64,000 nucleotides of DNA from Castor canadensis (GCF_047511655.1 NC_133397.1:11867501-11931500); one strand, 5' to 3'. Counted from the stretch's first letter, positions 1-13,148 are shown. Notes: generated by a model not told the origin, from the sequence alone. Translations and numbers: made by a program.

Positions 1-1030
1 CTGAGCAGCTTTAAGTAAGCTCCTGGATGTTTCTGAACCTCAGTTCTCCCACATGCAAACATAAGGGATTATTTCTAATTTCTTACTTCTCAGTTTTTGT
101 TGTACCTTTTATGTGCCATCTGCAGAAATGGCAGGCATCTTAGGAAACATCTGTTGCCACCATCAGCCTCCAAAATGCCCACTTTCTAAAGATCCTGGGA
201 ACATTTAGTGTAGGCTAAAAGAGTTAATTCCCCCTTAAGTCCAGTCATTTTGCCAGACCTCACTGTTGTATCCTGTATTTTGTTGTATTGGTAACACATT
301 GCTCTCTATTATGCAAATGTGATGCTCTTTGCAAAGTGACAGTAATTACAAGGCTGAAAAATCATTGCAGTGGTTCTGTTTCCTTGGAGCACATCCTATC
401 AGGAGTTTGGGTAGTGACCTTTTCATTTGTCTGCACAAATAAAAAAGAAAATTATTGATTTTGTTTTTTAAATATTTACTTGCCTCCAGTTCAAAATAAA
501 TTACATCAATAAAAATATCAGGCACTTGTTTTTACAGCATGTTTTGGAGTTTCACCCTCCCTACTCAAGGCTATTTTCTTTCCTGGACTCCAGTTGTTTA
601 ACAGTCTTTTTGCCATGAAATCTGTTTTTAAGATCTTACCTTCTATGGGTTTCATGCAGAAGAGTGAACATCCTCAGCATTACTGTTGAAAGTAACCACC
701 CCCCAGGAGTTAGAGATTGGGTTTTATTTGATTTTATTTTAAATTCTCTAATAATTTTTAAATAAACTTTCCTTCATGTGTTTAAAAGTATCCAGATGGA
801 CCTTATCAATAAGCCAGAAATGCCTGTAACAAGGGTTATTAATCAATTGAGCCTGTTGTGATTAGATAATTAATAAAAGGAAAAGTACTTGACAAAAGGG
901 ATAGATTTTAAATTTTTAATGCCTTATCATGAATTAGTGAGGAGAATTTTAATGGGCACTTCAGCTTCCCATTGTTCGATTGGCAAGGAAAGGTGAAAGG
1001 CAGCTATTCTGTGCTTGCTGGGGTATCACA
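1..1030. other. AT-rich intergenic DNA
   Basis: No coding frame, splice structure or clear repeat recognised. Several homopolymer T and A tracts only. Confidence 0.6.
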
Positions 1031-1125
1031 GTGAGCTGTACAGTTCTGGCCAAGATTCAGGGCACCCCGGTTCTAAGCCATGACCTAGATCAAGTTATTT
1101 AACCCCTCTAGCTATTCCTTAGCCA
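1031..1125 (+). repeat. MIR SINE relic
   Basis: 'ggttctaagccatgacctag' then 'tcaagttatttaacccctct' is the MIR core (tRNA-derived, ancient). Confidence 0.6.
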
Positions 1126-1177
1126 TTCATACTTCTAGATATCCTAGCAGTGGCTAATATCCCTGGTCTTTTCTTAA

Positions 1178-1213
1178 TCTCTCTCTCTCTCTCTCAATCT
1201 CTCTCTCTCTCTT
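1178..1213 (+). repeat. (TC)n microsatellite
   Basis: Two blocks of CT dinucleotides split by one AA. Confidence 0.92.
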
Positions 1214-1300
1214 GTTTTTTACTGTGCTTCTTATCAAATGTAAGCCTTCACACAGGCTAGGAAAGAACCCCACCATAGAGCTACACCCTCGGCCCCTTAA
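1214..1300 (-). mobile_element. ID-like SINE, diverged, minus strand
   Basis: Runs from a T-rich block through cacacaggctaggaaagaac to catagagctacaccctcggc, which on the minus strand gives a degraded ID-type core (gccgagggtgtagctctatg). Adjacent to a TC microsatellite. Confidence 0.6.
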
Positions 1301-2889
1301 ATTGTCTGATATCATAGACTAATAAAATTCCACACCCACACACCCAAAGGGGAAGGCTGAGAGTGGGGTTGTACCAATTTTTATTCTTCAACATAAACAA
1401 ATACAGGAAAATATCATTTGAATTCTTAAAAAAATAGAGCAATCAAAATCTCAGAAAAATTAATTCTTTAAATTTAATACAATTGAGTTGACGAAATATT
1501 TACTAGTTTTTTTCTTATTTATTGAGGGTTGATTAAAATGTCTTTACACAACAGAACCAAAATATGGAACTATATTTGAGAGCTCCCAGATTACAGCAGC
1601 TCTAAAATAAACATCATTAAAATACTGCAGTTCTTTGACTCTTCATAATACTCCAGACATGAAAGATCACTTTTTGCTCTAAAACTCTATGAAACTTCAT
1701 AATTTGAGATATTACAAATCCATAATTTGTTTTTGTTATGGACTGTCTTAGAAACAGATTTCCTTAATGTAGTGTTCTGTTTGCAGAAGGTCAATTAACA
1801 GCAGCTTTAAAAGTCAAGGTCAGCACATATTTTCCAACTTTAGTCTAATAATTAATTTGATGGCAAAGGAAGCTAAAAGTTTCATACATTATACTGTAAA
1901 GAGTCTGCTATTATGCCTTGGAGTTTTATTTCTCTTTTCTAAATGTGCTTAATAGAGATATAGTCTCTGAAGAGTTTACTTATTTTAGTTGTTATTTTAA
2001 TGTGTTCTTTATGTGTAAGTACAATATAAAACTTCTATACTATAAATTTCATGTATTTTTCTACATATCAAAGGAATGACAAATGTGTGCCTTGTACTGA
2101 GGTTGCACCTTGTTTTGCTGCCTACTGTAAAATGTGGATAAAAGTGATCGTACTTCCATATTGCCTGAGGAGGCTGTGATGCTTATGAGAGATAGTTATC
2201 TGAAATAATTTTGTGCTCTAAAGAGCTGTAAATTTTCTTCATCTCATAAAATAGCTTAAAATAATATGGAGCTTATAAATTGAGTATTAAGAGAGAGTAC
2301 ATGGTATTATGACACTACAATATTTTGTAAAAATTAACTAAATGCTTTTTAAAAATATCTTGTTAAAGGTTTTGGGGAGGAAGAATGAGACTGAGGTTCT
2401 GTCATTCTTAAATTTATTAAAAAGCAAATTTGCTACATAAGGGCAATGCCTTAAGATCTAAGCTTTTAGAAGAACATAGACTACCTCAAGAACAATTAAA
2501 TCAAATGAAGCAAAGTAAAATAGAATGTAAATGAACCCAACTTTAGGCAAATGTGACAGAAAATTCATGCTACATGGATTTGCTAAATGTAGTAATTGGG
2601 ATATTTCTTATAGCCTATCCTAAATTAGGATGTCCTAGAAAAATGATTTAATCTAATAAAGGAACTAAATATTCTCTTTTCACCTTTCATGGAAATCATA
2701 AGAAAATATTGCCTGTTTAATTGTTGTGGGGTTTTTCTTGACTTTTGAAAAAAAATGACCTAGGATTATTAAGATAGCAGAAATTGTTGAAGGCTTAAAA
2801 CACTGTCCAGTGTAGGAAAGAAATGCAGTCCTCCACTGACTAGTGATCCCTGATTTGAAATTGGTGAGCTTCTTAGAAGAGGATCATGG
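1301..2889. other. AT-rich intergenic DNA
   Basis: Stops in all frames. Nothing recognisable; possibly conserved non-coding sequence, which cannot be judged from one genome. Confidence 0.6.
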
Positions 2890-3360
2890 ACTTGTTTTTC
2901 ATTTCTACAGCAAATGTATATTGATTTTATGATGCACCATGTCTGTACTTCATAGAAATTTTAGAAGTAAAATAACACAGGTTTTGCCCTCAGGGAGCAA
3001 GCAGCTCATTACAATGAAATGAGATACTTCCCATGGTAAGAGAAATACAGCATAATTTGAAGACACATTTGAGAAGCATCTAACCTAAACCAGACCATCA
3101 GGGAGGCCTACAAAGAGAAATTAACCTAAAACCTGGCTTTTGGGAGGTGTTAACCAGATATTGATGATTAAGAGATTGCTGGTAAGGTGTTCCAAAAATC
3201 AAAGAGAAGAAAACATGCAAAGGCTTATAGAGGACCAAGGCCAGGAAAATGTGAAACACCCTTCAGGGTGGCCAAAGCAGAGAATAAGAGAGAAATGTGA
3301 CTCTCTATATCAAAGGGCTATATTTGACTCCTGTAGAAGGAACTGCAAACTGCTATGTAG
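2890..3360 (+). repeat. L2-type or related ancient repeat
   Basis: 'gcaaatgtatattgatttta', then 'ttttgccctcagggagcaag', and later 'acatgcaaaggcttatagag' plus 'cttcagggtggccaaagcag', match the order of phrases in a common L2-associated mammalian repeat. The open frame at 3140-3400 lies inside it and is not a gene. Confidence 0.5.
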
Positions 3361-3685
3361 TAAACAAAATATTTGCTTGGCTATTGCTACTTTTTTCTAG
3401 AGGAATAACACATCTGGGAGCAACTGTTTGTTTGTTTAGTAAAATATCATGATGAATGTAGTTGAGAAAAGAAAGGAGCAGTGGTTGTAACTTGAGATGG
3501 GAGAATAAGATTGACAAAGAACTGAGTTGCCTATATTACCCAGAACTTCCATCTTCTATGGACATCCCAGATGAAGTGGTGGGGAAAGCAATTAAAATAT
3601 GTAATCAAAGTGGAAGAAGAGAGAAGTCTTCTAGTAGAAGCAGAGGTAGAGAAATGAAGAGTATGACCAAAAACCTTTGTGTTAT

Positions 3686-3696
3686 TAAAATAATAA
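3686..3696 (+). repeat. Left target-site duplication of the full-length L1
   Basis: taaaataataa, identical to 10056-10066. It is AT-rich, so chance similarity is possible, but its position exactly outside both L1 ends and the TT|AAAA context support it. Confidence 0.7.
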
Positions 3697-4866
3697 TTAG
3701 GAATCCAAGATGGCAACTAGAGAGAGGAAGCAAACAGCGTGAGCACTGTAAACCAAAAATTGTGCTGAGAAGCTGGAGCCACACTTGGCAGAAAAAAACT
3801 GCCCAGAAGAAGCAAAACTCTGATACCCTGAACCCCCAGCTGTACAAAGCTTCTCCACACCACATTACACTGAGAAACCAGGAGGTCTCCCATACCGCCA
3901 GACCCCGGCTCAAACCTGCTTGGGAGATGCAGACCAACAGGTGAGCAAATAAGCAGCACACAGTTTTCCCACAGCTACCCCTGGGATAACCCAGCATAGC
4001 CCCCTGGAGAGACTGACCCCTGCCATGCAAAAAAAAAAAAAATACTGAATAATAAACATGGAACTGAAAAGGAACATGCAGCAGAGGGGGCAGGGTACAC
4101 TGAGTGCACCAGAGAAGAGAGGAAGGGCAAGGAGCTGATCTTCATGCAAACTTTCAGTAAACAAAGCCTGGAAAGGCAGACAGGCTGACAATGGGTGGGT
4201 GATGAGCTGCTGCCTGAAATAGAGCAGATAGTGGTCCACAAAGCTTGTCTCCTGAACCAGTCAGCTACATCCAAAGTCAAATGATGTCACAAAATTGAAA
4301 AATGGTCAACAAACCACCATAACACATTGACAGCAGAGAGCTGGCAGACAGATCTCTGACCTTGCCCCAGAGAAAGGGTGTGAGGCAACGTAACAAGCCC
4401 CCAATAAACCAACACAGTGAGAACCCAGCTCCAAAGCAGGATGGCTGGTGTGCCACAGAGCTGATCTCCAGAACCTGAGGACAAGTCACCTCACTGAGGG
4501 AGGAGATGACTTAGCAGCTGCAGCTGAAAGACAGGAAAAAAATCTGACCAGTCTCCCCAACCACCTAGCGAGACTAAGACAGTTATAAATACCAACACCA
4601 GGACTGGATACTGAAGGAGTAACACCAGAACTACTAAGACTGAAATTCTATTGTTCCTGAACCTGGAATTTTTTTTTCTCTCTAAGTGTTTGTTTGTCTT
4701 ATTTGCTGTTTCTTTGTCCACCATCTCTCCCTGATGATTTCTTTGGTTCTCCATGTTTTTTTCTTTTTTCTTTTTTCTCTTTCTCTTTTGGTTTCATTAC
4801 TATTGTAAGTTAGCTAACACTAAATTACACACAGACCAGGGACAGAAACAGTACCAAGTGGAATGA
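3697..4866 (+). other. L1 5'UTR (internal promoter region), degraded
   Basis: The non-coding leader of the L1 begins with CCAAGATGGCAACTAG. It includes a T/C-rich block at about 4665-4795 shortly before ORF1. Several short ORFs occur on both strands, but none is L1 coding sequence. L1 leaders carry an internal RNA polymerase II promoter; activity of this copy is unknown. Confidence 0.75.
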
Positions 4867-6070
4867 TGGGAAGACAAAAAAGGGATGGAAACCATTCTCC
4901 CCAAAAAATAAATTACTACAGGATTCAATGGGAGATGAAGAAAAAGGATACCCAGTTCCAGACTGCAACAAAACACAGATAAACTATCACAAGGCATCCA
5001 ACAAAGCCTACAAGAACACCCTGAAAGAAAAAATCCTGCAAGTAATAACTGGAAATTTCATGGAGATGTTACTAGACATGGTCAACCAAAACATACAGGA
5101 GGCACTCAAGAAATTGCAAGAAAACAAAAATAAAGAATATGAGAAGACACAAAACAAAAACAAATAAATGAACTCATAGGAGCCATAAATAAATGCTAAA
5201 GTGAAACAGTGAACAGAAAACCTTAGAGAGATAAATGAATTAAGGCTGAAAATTGACAATATTAAAGAGGAAGTGACCCATGATATGGAAAACCTCAGAA
5301 AAAAGAATGATACAGAAATACAAAACACAATGGAAGGCCACTCCAGCAGATTCAAACAAGCAGAAGACATAGTCTCAGAACTTGAAGATGAAATGGAAAT
5401 TAAAGGAAAAACTGAAGAGCTATTACTCAAACAACTCAACACCTGTGAAACGAATATGCAAGAACTCACTGACTCCATCAAAAGATCAAAACTGAGAATC
5501 ATGGCCATTGAAGAAGGAGAAGAGGTGCAAGCAAAAGGAATTCCTAATATATTCAACAAAATAATAACAGAAAATTTCCCAAATCTAGAAAAAACTATGC
5601 CCATTCAGTTACAGGAAGCCTCCAGGACACCAAACAGACTTGACCAAAATAGATCTACCTCACGGCATATTATAATTAAAACAACAAGCACAAAGAATAG
5701 AGAAAGAATATTGAAGGCTGTAAGAGAGAAAAAACAAATGACATACAAAGGTAAACCCATCAAAACCACAGCAGATTTCTCAATGGAAACATTAAAAGCA
5801 AGAACAGCATGTAGTATGGTCTTCCAGGCATGGAATGAAAATAACTTCAACCCTAGGATACTATACCAAGGAAAACTATAATTCAAAATAAATGGAGCAA
5901 TAAAAGTCTTCCATGATAAGCAGAAACTAAAACAATATGTGACCACCAAGCCATCACTACAAAAGATTCTCCAAGGAATTCTGCACACAGAAAATGAAAG
6001 CAAACAAAACCATGAAAGGGCAGGCAATACCAAACCACAGAAGAAGAAAAGGCAAGAAAGTAAAGAGTAA
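4867..6070 (+). pseudogene. L1 ORF1 (RNA-binding chaperone), broken
   Basis: ORF1 of L1 encodes a trimeric RNA-binding protein with a coiled coil, an RRM and a C-terminal domain. The N-terminal part begins at ATG 4867 in one frame and continues from about 4928 in another, so a frameshift is present. Several stops follow at 5165-5210. The coiled-coil part and the RRM/C-terminal domain are readable from 5273 to 5878, with recognisable phrases such as ENFPNLEK, RTPNRLDQ and KGKPIKTTADFS. A stop at 5879-5881 cuts the C-terminus, but the same frame stays readable to the natural TAA at 6068-6070. Confidence 0.9.
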
Positions 6071-6120
6071 CATTGATTCAGCTACACACAATCAAACTCT
6101 TAATCAACAAAGACAACTAC

Positions 6121-9100
6121 ATAACAGGGATCACCACATATTTATCAATACTAACACTGAATGTTAACAGACTAAATTCCCCCATCAAAAGACACTGATT
6201 GTCAAAGTGGATTAAAAAGGAAGATCCAACAATTTGCTGTGTATAGGAGACCCACCTCATCGACAGAAATAAGCACTGGCTGAGAGTGAAAGACTGAAAG
6301 AAGATTTACCAAGACAACAGCCCCCGAAAATAGGCAGGAGTAGCAATACTTATCTTGGACAAAGTAGACTTCAAACTTACATTGATCAAACAAGATAAAG
6401 AAGGATATTACATACTAATAAAAGGGGAAATACACCAAAAGGAAATAACAATTATCAACCTATGTGCACCCAACATCAATGCACCCAATTTCATCAAACA
6501 TACATTGAAGGACCTAAAAACATATATAGACTCCAACACAGTGATAATGGGAGATTTTAATACCCCCCTATCACCAATAGATAGGTCATTCAAACAAAAA
6601 ATCAATAAAGAAATCCTAGATCTAAATCACACCATAGATCAAATGGACCTAGCTGATGTCTACAGAATATTTCATCCAACTTCTACACAATGTACATTTT
6701 TCTCAGCAGCCCATGGAACCTTCTCCAAAATTGATCATATCTTAGGGCACAAAGCAAGTCTCACCAAATATAAGAAAATGGAAATAATCCCATGCACTCT
6801 TATATGATCACAGTGCATTAAAACTAGAACTCAACAACAAAAACAACAGTAAAAAACATGCAAACAATTGGAAACTGAACAACATATTGCTCAATGATCA
6901 ATGTGTCATTTATGAAATTAAAAGGTTCCTGGAAGTTAATGAAAATGAAAACACAACCTACCAGAACCTATGGGACCCAGCAAAGGCAGTCTTAAGAGGA
7001 AAGTTTATAGCCATGAATGCATATATTAAAAGGACAGAAAGATCTCAATCAATGACTTAATGTTTCATCTCAAACTCCTAGAAAAACAAGAACAAGCAAA
7101 TCCCAAAACAAGCAGAAGGAGAGGAATAATAAAAATAAGGGCCAAAATCAATGAAATAGAAACAAAAAAAAAACATACAAAGAATTAATGAAACAAAAAG
7201 TTTGTTCTTTGAAAAAGTAAATAAAATTGTCAGACCCCTGGCAAACCTGACTAAAATGAGGAGAGAAAAAACCCAAATCAGTAAAATCAGAAATGCAAAA
7301 TGGGCGATAACAAACACCATGGAAATCCAGAAAATCATCAGAGACTACTTTGAGAACCTATATTCTAACAAATTTGAAAATCTTGAAGGAATAGACAGAT
7401 TTCTAGGTACTTATGACCATCCAAAATTGAACCAAGATGACATTAATCACATGAATAGATCTATAACACAAAATGAAATTGAAGGAGCAATATAGAGTCT
7501 CCCAAAAAAGAAAAGTCCAGAACCTGATGGATTCTCTGCTAAATTCTATCAGACCTTTAAAGAACTGATACCAACCCTCCTTAAACTGATCCACAAAATA
7601 GAAAGGGAAGGAACCTGCCTAACTCATTTTATGAAGCCAGTATTACACTCATCCCAAAACCAGACAAAGACAACTCCAAAAAAGAGAACTATAGGCCAAT
7701 CTCCTTAATGAACATCAATGCAAAAATCCTCAATAAAATAATGGCAAATCGAATTCAGTAACACATCAGAAAGATCATTTACCATGACCAAGTTGGCTTC
7801 ATCCCAGAGATACAAGGGTGGTTCAACATACGCAAATCTATAAATGTAATACAGTACATTAATAGAAGCAAAGACAAAAACCACTTGATCATCTCAATAG
7901 ATCCAGAAAAAGCCTCTGACAATATCCAACACCACTTCATGATAAAAGCTCTAAGAAAACTAGGAACAGAAGGAAAGTACCTCAACATTGTAAAGCCTAT
8001 ATATGATAAACCTACAGACAACATCATATTTAATGGAGAAAAACTTGAATCATTTCCCCTAAAATCAGGAACGAGGCAAAGGTGCCCACTATCCCCACTC
8101 CTATTCAACATAGTCCTTTAATTCCTAGCCAGAGCAATTAGGCAAGAAGGAGAAATAAAAGGAATACAAATAAGTAAAGAAACTGTCAAAATATCCCTAT
8201 TTGCAGATGACATGATCCTATACCTTAAAGACCCAAAAAGCTCTACCCAAAAATTCCTAGACACCATAAGCAGTTATAGCAAGGTGGCAGGATATAAAAT
8301 CAACTTACAAAAATCATTAGCATTTCTATACACTAATAATGAACAAACTGAGAAACAATATATGAAAACAATTCAATTTACAATAGCCTCAAAAAATTCA
8401 AATACCTAGTAGTAAACTTAACAAAGGATGTGAACGACCTCTACAAGGAGAACTACAAACCCCTGAAGAAAGAGATCGAGGAAGACTACAGAAGGTGGAG
8501 AAGTCTCCTGTGCTCATGGGTTGGTAGAATCAACATAGTAAAAATGGTTATACTACCAAAAGCAATCTACATGTTTAATGCAATTCCCATCAAAATCCCA
8601 ATGACATTCATCACAGAGATTAAAAAATCTACCCTAAAGTTCATTTGGAAACACAAGAGACCGCGAATAGCCAAGGCAATACTCAGCAAAAAGAGCAATG
8701 CTGGAGGTATCACAATACCTGACTTCAAACTATATTACAAAGCAATAGCAATAAAAACAGCATGGTACTGGCTCAAAAACAGACATGAAGACTAGTGGAA
8801 CAGAACAGAGGACCCGGATATGAATCCACACAAATATGTCCACCTTTTTTTCAACAAGGGTGCCAAAAATAAACGATGGAGAATAGACAGCCTCTTTGGC
8901 TATCTATTTCTTTTTTGGGAAAAGTGGTTAGCCTGTCTACAAGAAACTGAAACTAGGCCCATGTTTATCACCCTGTACTAGTATCAACTCAAAATGGTCA
9001 GGTACCTTAATATTAGCCTGTACTGAAGTGAGTACAGGAAGGAGCAGGAAACACTCTGGAAGTAATAGTTATAGGCAAGGACTTCCTCAGCAGCTTCCCA

Positions 9101-9921
9101 GCAGCTCAGCAACTAAGAGAAAGGATGGACAAATAGGACTTCATAAAACTAAAAAGCTTCTGCACAACAAAAGAAATGGTCTCTAAAGAGACCACCTACA
9201 GAATGGGAGAAAATCTTTGCCAGCTATATATCAGACAAAGGACTGATAACCAGAATATGCAGGGAACTTAAAAAACTAAACTCTCTCAAAATCAATGAAC
9301 TAATACAGAAATGGGCAACTGAACTAAAAAGAACTTTCTCAAAAGAAGAAATTCAAATGGCCAAAAAACACATGAAAAAATGCTCACCATCTCTGGCCAT
9401 AAAGGAAATGCGAATCAAAACCACACTAAGATTCCACCTCATCCCTGTTAGAATAGCCATCATCAAAAACACCAACAGCAGGTGTTGGCGAGGATGTAGG
9501 GAAAAAGGAACCCTCATACACTGCTGGTGGGAATGCAAGCTAGTACAAGCAGTCTGGAAAAAAATTTGGAGGCGCCTTAAAAATCTAAACATAGATCTGC
9601 CATATGATCCAGCATTCCCACTCCTGGGGATATACCCAAAGGAATGCGACACAGGTTACTCGAGGCACCTGCACACCCATGTTTATTGCAGTGCTATTCA
9701 TAATAGCCAAGTTATGGAAACAGCCAAGATGGCCCACTACTGATGAATGGATTAAGAAAATGTGGCATTTATACACAATGGAATTTTTCTCAGCTATGAA
9801 GAAGAATTAAATCTTATTATTGGCAAGTAAATGAATGGAACTGGAGAACATCATTCTGAGTGAGATTAGCCAGACTCAGAAGACCAAAAATCTTATGTTC
9901 TCTCTCACATGTGGACTTTAG
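6121..9921 (+). pseudogene. L1 ORF2 (endonuclease and reverse transcriptase), broken
   Basis: Remnant of the L1 ORF2 gene. The likely start codon reads ATA at 6121-6123, apparently an ATG lost to mutation. The endonuclease part has stops at 6196, 6244, 6295 and 6331, then a readable segment (6355-6804) with MGDFNTPLS and SKIDHILGHK motifs. The reverse transcriptase follows, with [10 protein letters not shown] at about 7903, [15 protein letters not shown], a stop at 8119-8121 and the catalytic-type FADDM at 8200-8214. The frame shifts by about 8430. The Cys-rich C-terminus (CWRGCREKG...HCWWEC) is readable at 9357-9740, and a final shift leads to the natural stop position at 9919-9921. The 8.8-9.15 kb part is strongly diverged. 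Confidence 0.92.
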
Positions 9922-10055
9922 ATCTAGAGCAAATACAGCAATGTGGTTGGACTTGGTCACATGATAAGGGGTTGGAGGGAGAGAGGGGGGGTGGGGAGCA
10001 GGGGGAGAAATGGCCCAAACAATGTATGCACATCTGAATAAACAAATAAAAAAAA
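9922..10055 (+). other. Short L1 3'UTR with G-rich tract and A-rich tail
   Basis: Only about 130 bp lie between the ORF2 stop and the end. They contain a polypurine G-rich tract (about 9967-10007), the conserved ending tgtatgcacatctgaataaa and an A-rich tail. The two younger L1 copies have a 3'UTR nearly four times as long. Confidence 0.85.
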
Positions 10056-10066
10056 TAAAATAATAA
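10056..10066 (+). repeat. Right target-site duplication of the full-length L1
   Basis: Second copy of taaaataataa, directly after the A-rich tail. Confidence 0.7.
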
Positions 10067-10541
10067 CTAAAGTTCATGTTCTAGATATTCTAAGTACTGT
10101 GCTGTAATCTCTATTACTACCTACCTACTCCACATCAGTAAGTGTCAGTCCCATCCTTTTATTGAATTCCTTTTGAAAAAAGAAAAAAAAAAGCAGTAGA
10201 AATAGGCTGGGCCCTAGAGACTGACTTCCACCAGTGTTGGAAGTGCATGGCATTTGTGAGTGTGAAGCTGAGTCCCTTTCAATGGGAAGGGACTTGTGAA
10301 TCAGGGTCACAGTGCCCAGCACTCACACACAAAGGCTTATGAAACAGGTTTATTACTCATAGATAGGCAGTGAGGACAATGGAAGCCTAGGATTAGGGTA
10401 GGTTTATTCCCCAAAGTTCAGGAAAGCATTTTAGGGCAAACACAATCTCTTCTGCATGAGCTACACTTGTGCCAAAGCTGAGGGAGTTCAAAAAGCATCC
10501 CACCTTGTGTTATACACCAGGAGAAAATGGCCCACTGGGCA

Positions 10542-10907
10542 TGATGGTTAATCTAGATTGTTAACTTAATTTGATTGAGAAAAATCTATGAGATTAGTAA
10601 AGCACACCTCTGGGTGTGTCTGTGACAGCATTTCCAGAGATGATTAACTGAGGGGGTCAGACCTGATCTGAACATGGTTGACACCATCCCAAAACCAAGG
10701 GGCCCAGAATGTACAAAAACATGACAGATATAGCCTGGGAACTCCAGCATTTTCTCTCTGCTTTTTTGGCTACCATATGAACTACTCTGCTATAATTTCC
10801 CCACCTTGATGGACTAAAACCCCTGAAGCTGTGAGCAAAATAAATTCTTCTTCCCTTCAGTGTTTTATGGCAGGTAGTATGTCACAGAAACAGAAAAGCC
10901 TAACACA
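10542..10907 (+). mobile_element. LTR-like interspersed repeat, family uncertain
   Basis: Begins tgatggttaatctagattgt and includes 'agtaaagcacacctctgggt', 'tttccagagatgattaactg', 'aagctgtgagcaaaataaat' (poly(A) region) and an end 'gcctaacaca'. TG...CA ends and a single poly(A) signal suit a solo LTR. I recognise the type from other mammals but not a safe name. Confidence 0.65.
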
Positions 10908-11611
10908 CTGAGCTAAAGCATTGAAGGGCATCCTATTTGTAGAAGAGACTGGAGCAGAGTCTGAGATGTTTCAATCAGTTCCTCCTTCTCTTGGGATGTC
11001 ATTTCAGAGCATTCTATACATATTACAGTTATTATTTACAGCTACAGGCAGGAAAGGGGAGCAGGTCACCCAGAGAATGGGTCCTGCAGGAATCACATGA
11101 TAAGAAAACTCCTAAACCTCCCAAAGGACTCTCAGAGATATAAAAAGGAAAATAGGTTTCCTGTGTAATAGGATGTTAAACCATGCTATTTTCATATCTG
11201 AGACAAAATACAAAAGGCAAGGGATAACTTTTAAATCAAACCTTAGTGTTCACTGGCTATGAGAAGAAAACTGAAGTGATCTGTAATAGTGTTCACAAAT
11301 TTGAATGGTGCTAAGACGTAATATATAGGGAAGTGAGATCATTACAACTATTTGATTAAACAACTAATTATAATTAGTAATGCTATATGGTTTAGCTAAT
11401 CTGACTAAGGATGTAGATATTTGAAGCTGTCAAGTTACACCTGCAATGGTCAAATTATGTACATAATATTGAAATGTCTCTAGAAATGTTCATGCTGGTG
11501 AAAACTGCTTCTGTGACAGCTTCCTCAACATCTCCCCAGTCTGCCTCATGCTGGCCCACTTCTGAGTTTTATAGCGATGTCACATTGTGAAAAAGGATCC
11601 TAGGCCTACAA

Positions 11612-11765
11612 TTAAAATTACCTGGAGTCCAATGTTGACTAGGCACTTACAAGCAGTGAAGGACAGAAGCAAGTTACTTAACCTCTTTCCACATCAGTTA
11701 CCTCTTAGACAGGGCTGCTAGAGAGAGTAAAGGGAGGGAACAGTGAAAACCACTTAGCAGGATTA
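11612..11765 (+). repeat. MIR SINE relic
   Basis: 'tggagtccaatgttgactag', 'gcaagttacttaacctcttt' and 'gggctgctagagagagtaaa' follow the MIR order. Confidence 0.65.
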
Positions 11766-12040
11766 CTTTGCATATGATAGTCTCTCCATACCCCCAGTTT
11801 TTACTATCACCTGTATTCTTTATCAGTGTTCTATGCATCAAACTTGTTTGTAATCAGAGGTAATCTTTACTAACTACACTGAAATCTGGACTCATGTGCA
11901 GTCAGAATCATGAGGTATAGGACCACTTTTGAATTCTTAACACTGCCAGTGTTCCATAGAATAGCTATAATGAATATTTTCAGAAGAAAGACAGGGTAGC
12001 CAAGAGAGAACAAAAGAAGGAAGGAGAAGGAAATAGAGAC

Positions 12041-12360
12041 ATAGGTTGAACACGCCTAATCTAAAAATATGAAATTCTCCAATACCCAAAAGTTTTTGAG
12101 TACCAACAAGATGTCACAAGTAGAAAATTCCACATCTAACTGCATAGACTAAGTCAAAGACAAAACACAGGCACATTATATTAATTTACTTTCTGGCTAT
12201 CATTATAACTGTGTATGAAGCCTGAATGAATTTCATGTTTCAACTTTTGTCCCATCCTTGGGATACCCACAGTATCTCATTATGCATATGCAAATATTCC
12301 AAAATGAGAAAAAAATCCAAAATCTGAAACACTTCTGATCCCATGCATTTCAGATAAAGC
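12041..12360 (+). mobile_element. Non-autonomous DNA transposon relic (TIR-bearing, TcMar-like)
   Basis: One end reads ataggttgaacacgcctaat followed by ctaaaaatatgaaattc; the other ends aaaatctgaaacacttctga then cccatgcatttcagataaag, partly the inverted complement of the first. The repeat type (alternating 'ccaaaatctgaaa' phrases) is familiar in mammals. It carries no transposase gene. Confidence 0.65.
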
Positions 12361-13148
12361 AGTATTATAACAGGTAAACATCTTAAAGTTATAAGAAAAT
12401 ATGAGCCAGAGGCTATATGGATTATCAAACTTGGGTTGAAGAAACACTGCAAAAGCTCATGTGCGTATCTGCCAGCCACTAGTAACTCATCAATACCCAA
12501 TGCTATGAGTACATGCCTCATCAAACTACAACCTGTACTTTCCATTGATGAAATGTATAATAATAATTATAATCTATTGGCAAGAATCTTAAGGTAATAT
12601 GGTCAGCTATGTACTCTTGGTCAAGTACAAAGAACTAAAGATGATTGCTGATGCTTGTCTGTGTACTCTTCAACAGTAACAGACACACAGATAATAAGCT
12701 AGAAAAGTGATAAAACATACATCATTACCGACCCTGAGGTTTGTACTTCTAATTTACTACCTCCCAATGGGACTTAAGCAACAGATGTATCTTTCTTCTG
12801 ACTTGAAAGCTAATTTATGTTGAATTTGTCAATACAAAAAAATGTTATTTCAATTTACACTTCAAACTAGTTTCTTGGGCCACTAAGACAATTATTCTTA
12901 AGGTAAGATAGTGTGGACAGTGGTGAGGAATGAGCAGACATATGTGAAAATCCTGGACGTATGTGTACTAATCCTATAGATGAAAGTTGTAGGGCCAGAT
13001 TCATAGATGAGTAGTTTAGATTAAACAGTATGTGACTCTCTTAGAATGGTGTTGTAAGCATCTGATAAACAGTAACAATTGTTCTGCCACCAAAATTATC
13101 CATTCTAGCCATTGCATTCAGAGAGTGGTGGTGCTAAAGACAGGCCTC

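Larger units (their letters stand above)
3697..10055 (+). mobile_element. Nearly full-length, inactive L1 (LINE-1) retrotransposon
   Basis: The element runs from a 5' end reading CCAAGATGGC (the YY1-type start seen in many mammalian L1s) through a 5'UTR of about 1.2 kb, degraded ORF1, degraded ORF2 and a short G-rich 3'UTR ending in an A-rich tail. An 11-bp direct repeat (taaaataataa) flanks it at 3686-3696 and 10056-10066. The upstream copy sits in TTAAAA, the preferred L1 endonuclease site. Many stops and frameshifts show that it cannot mobilise itself. It is the oldest-looking L1 of the three copies with recognisable target-site duplications. Confidence 0.93.
10067..12040. other. Intergenic DNA with LTR-like fragments
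   Basis: Besides the LTR-like repeat and the MIR listed separately, 10.2-10.5 kb and 10.9-11.1 kb look like two halves of another decayed repeat split by the LTR-like element. No gene. Confidence 0.4.

Noticed and set aside
3462..4030. Overlapping frames of 141-160 codons on both strands
   Set aside because: They straddle the L1 5' end and leader. No protein family; chance frames in L1 5'UTR.
5008..5604. 198-codon minus-strand frame
   Set aside because: Antisense of L1 ORF1, whose A-rich sense strand leaves the antisense low in stops.
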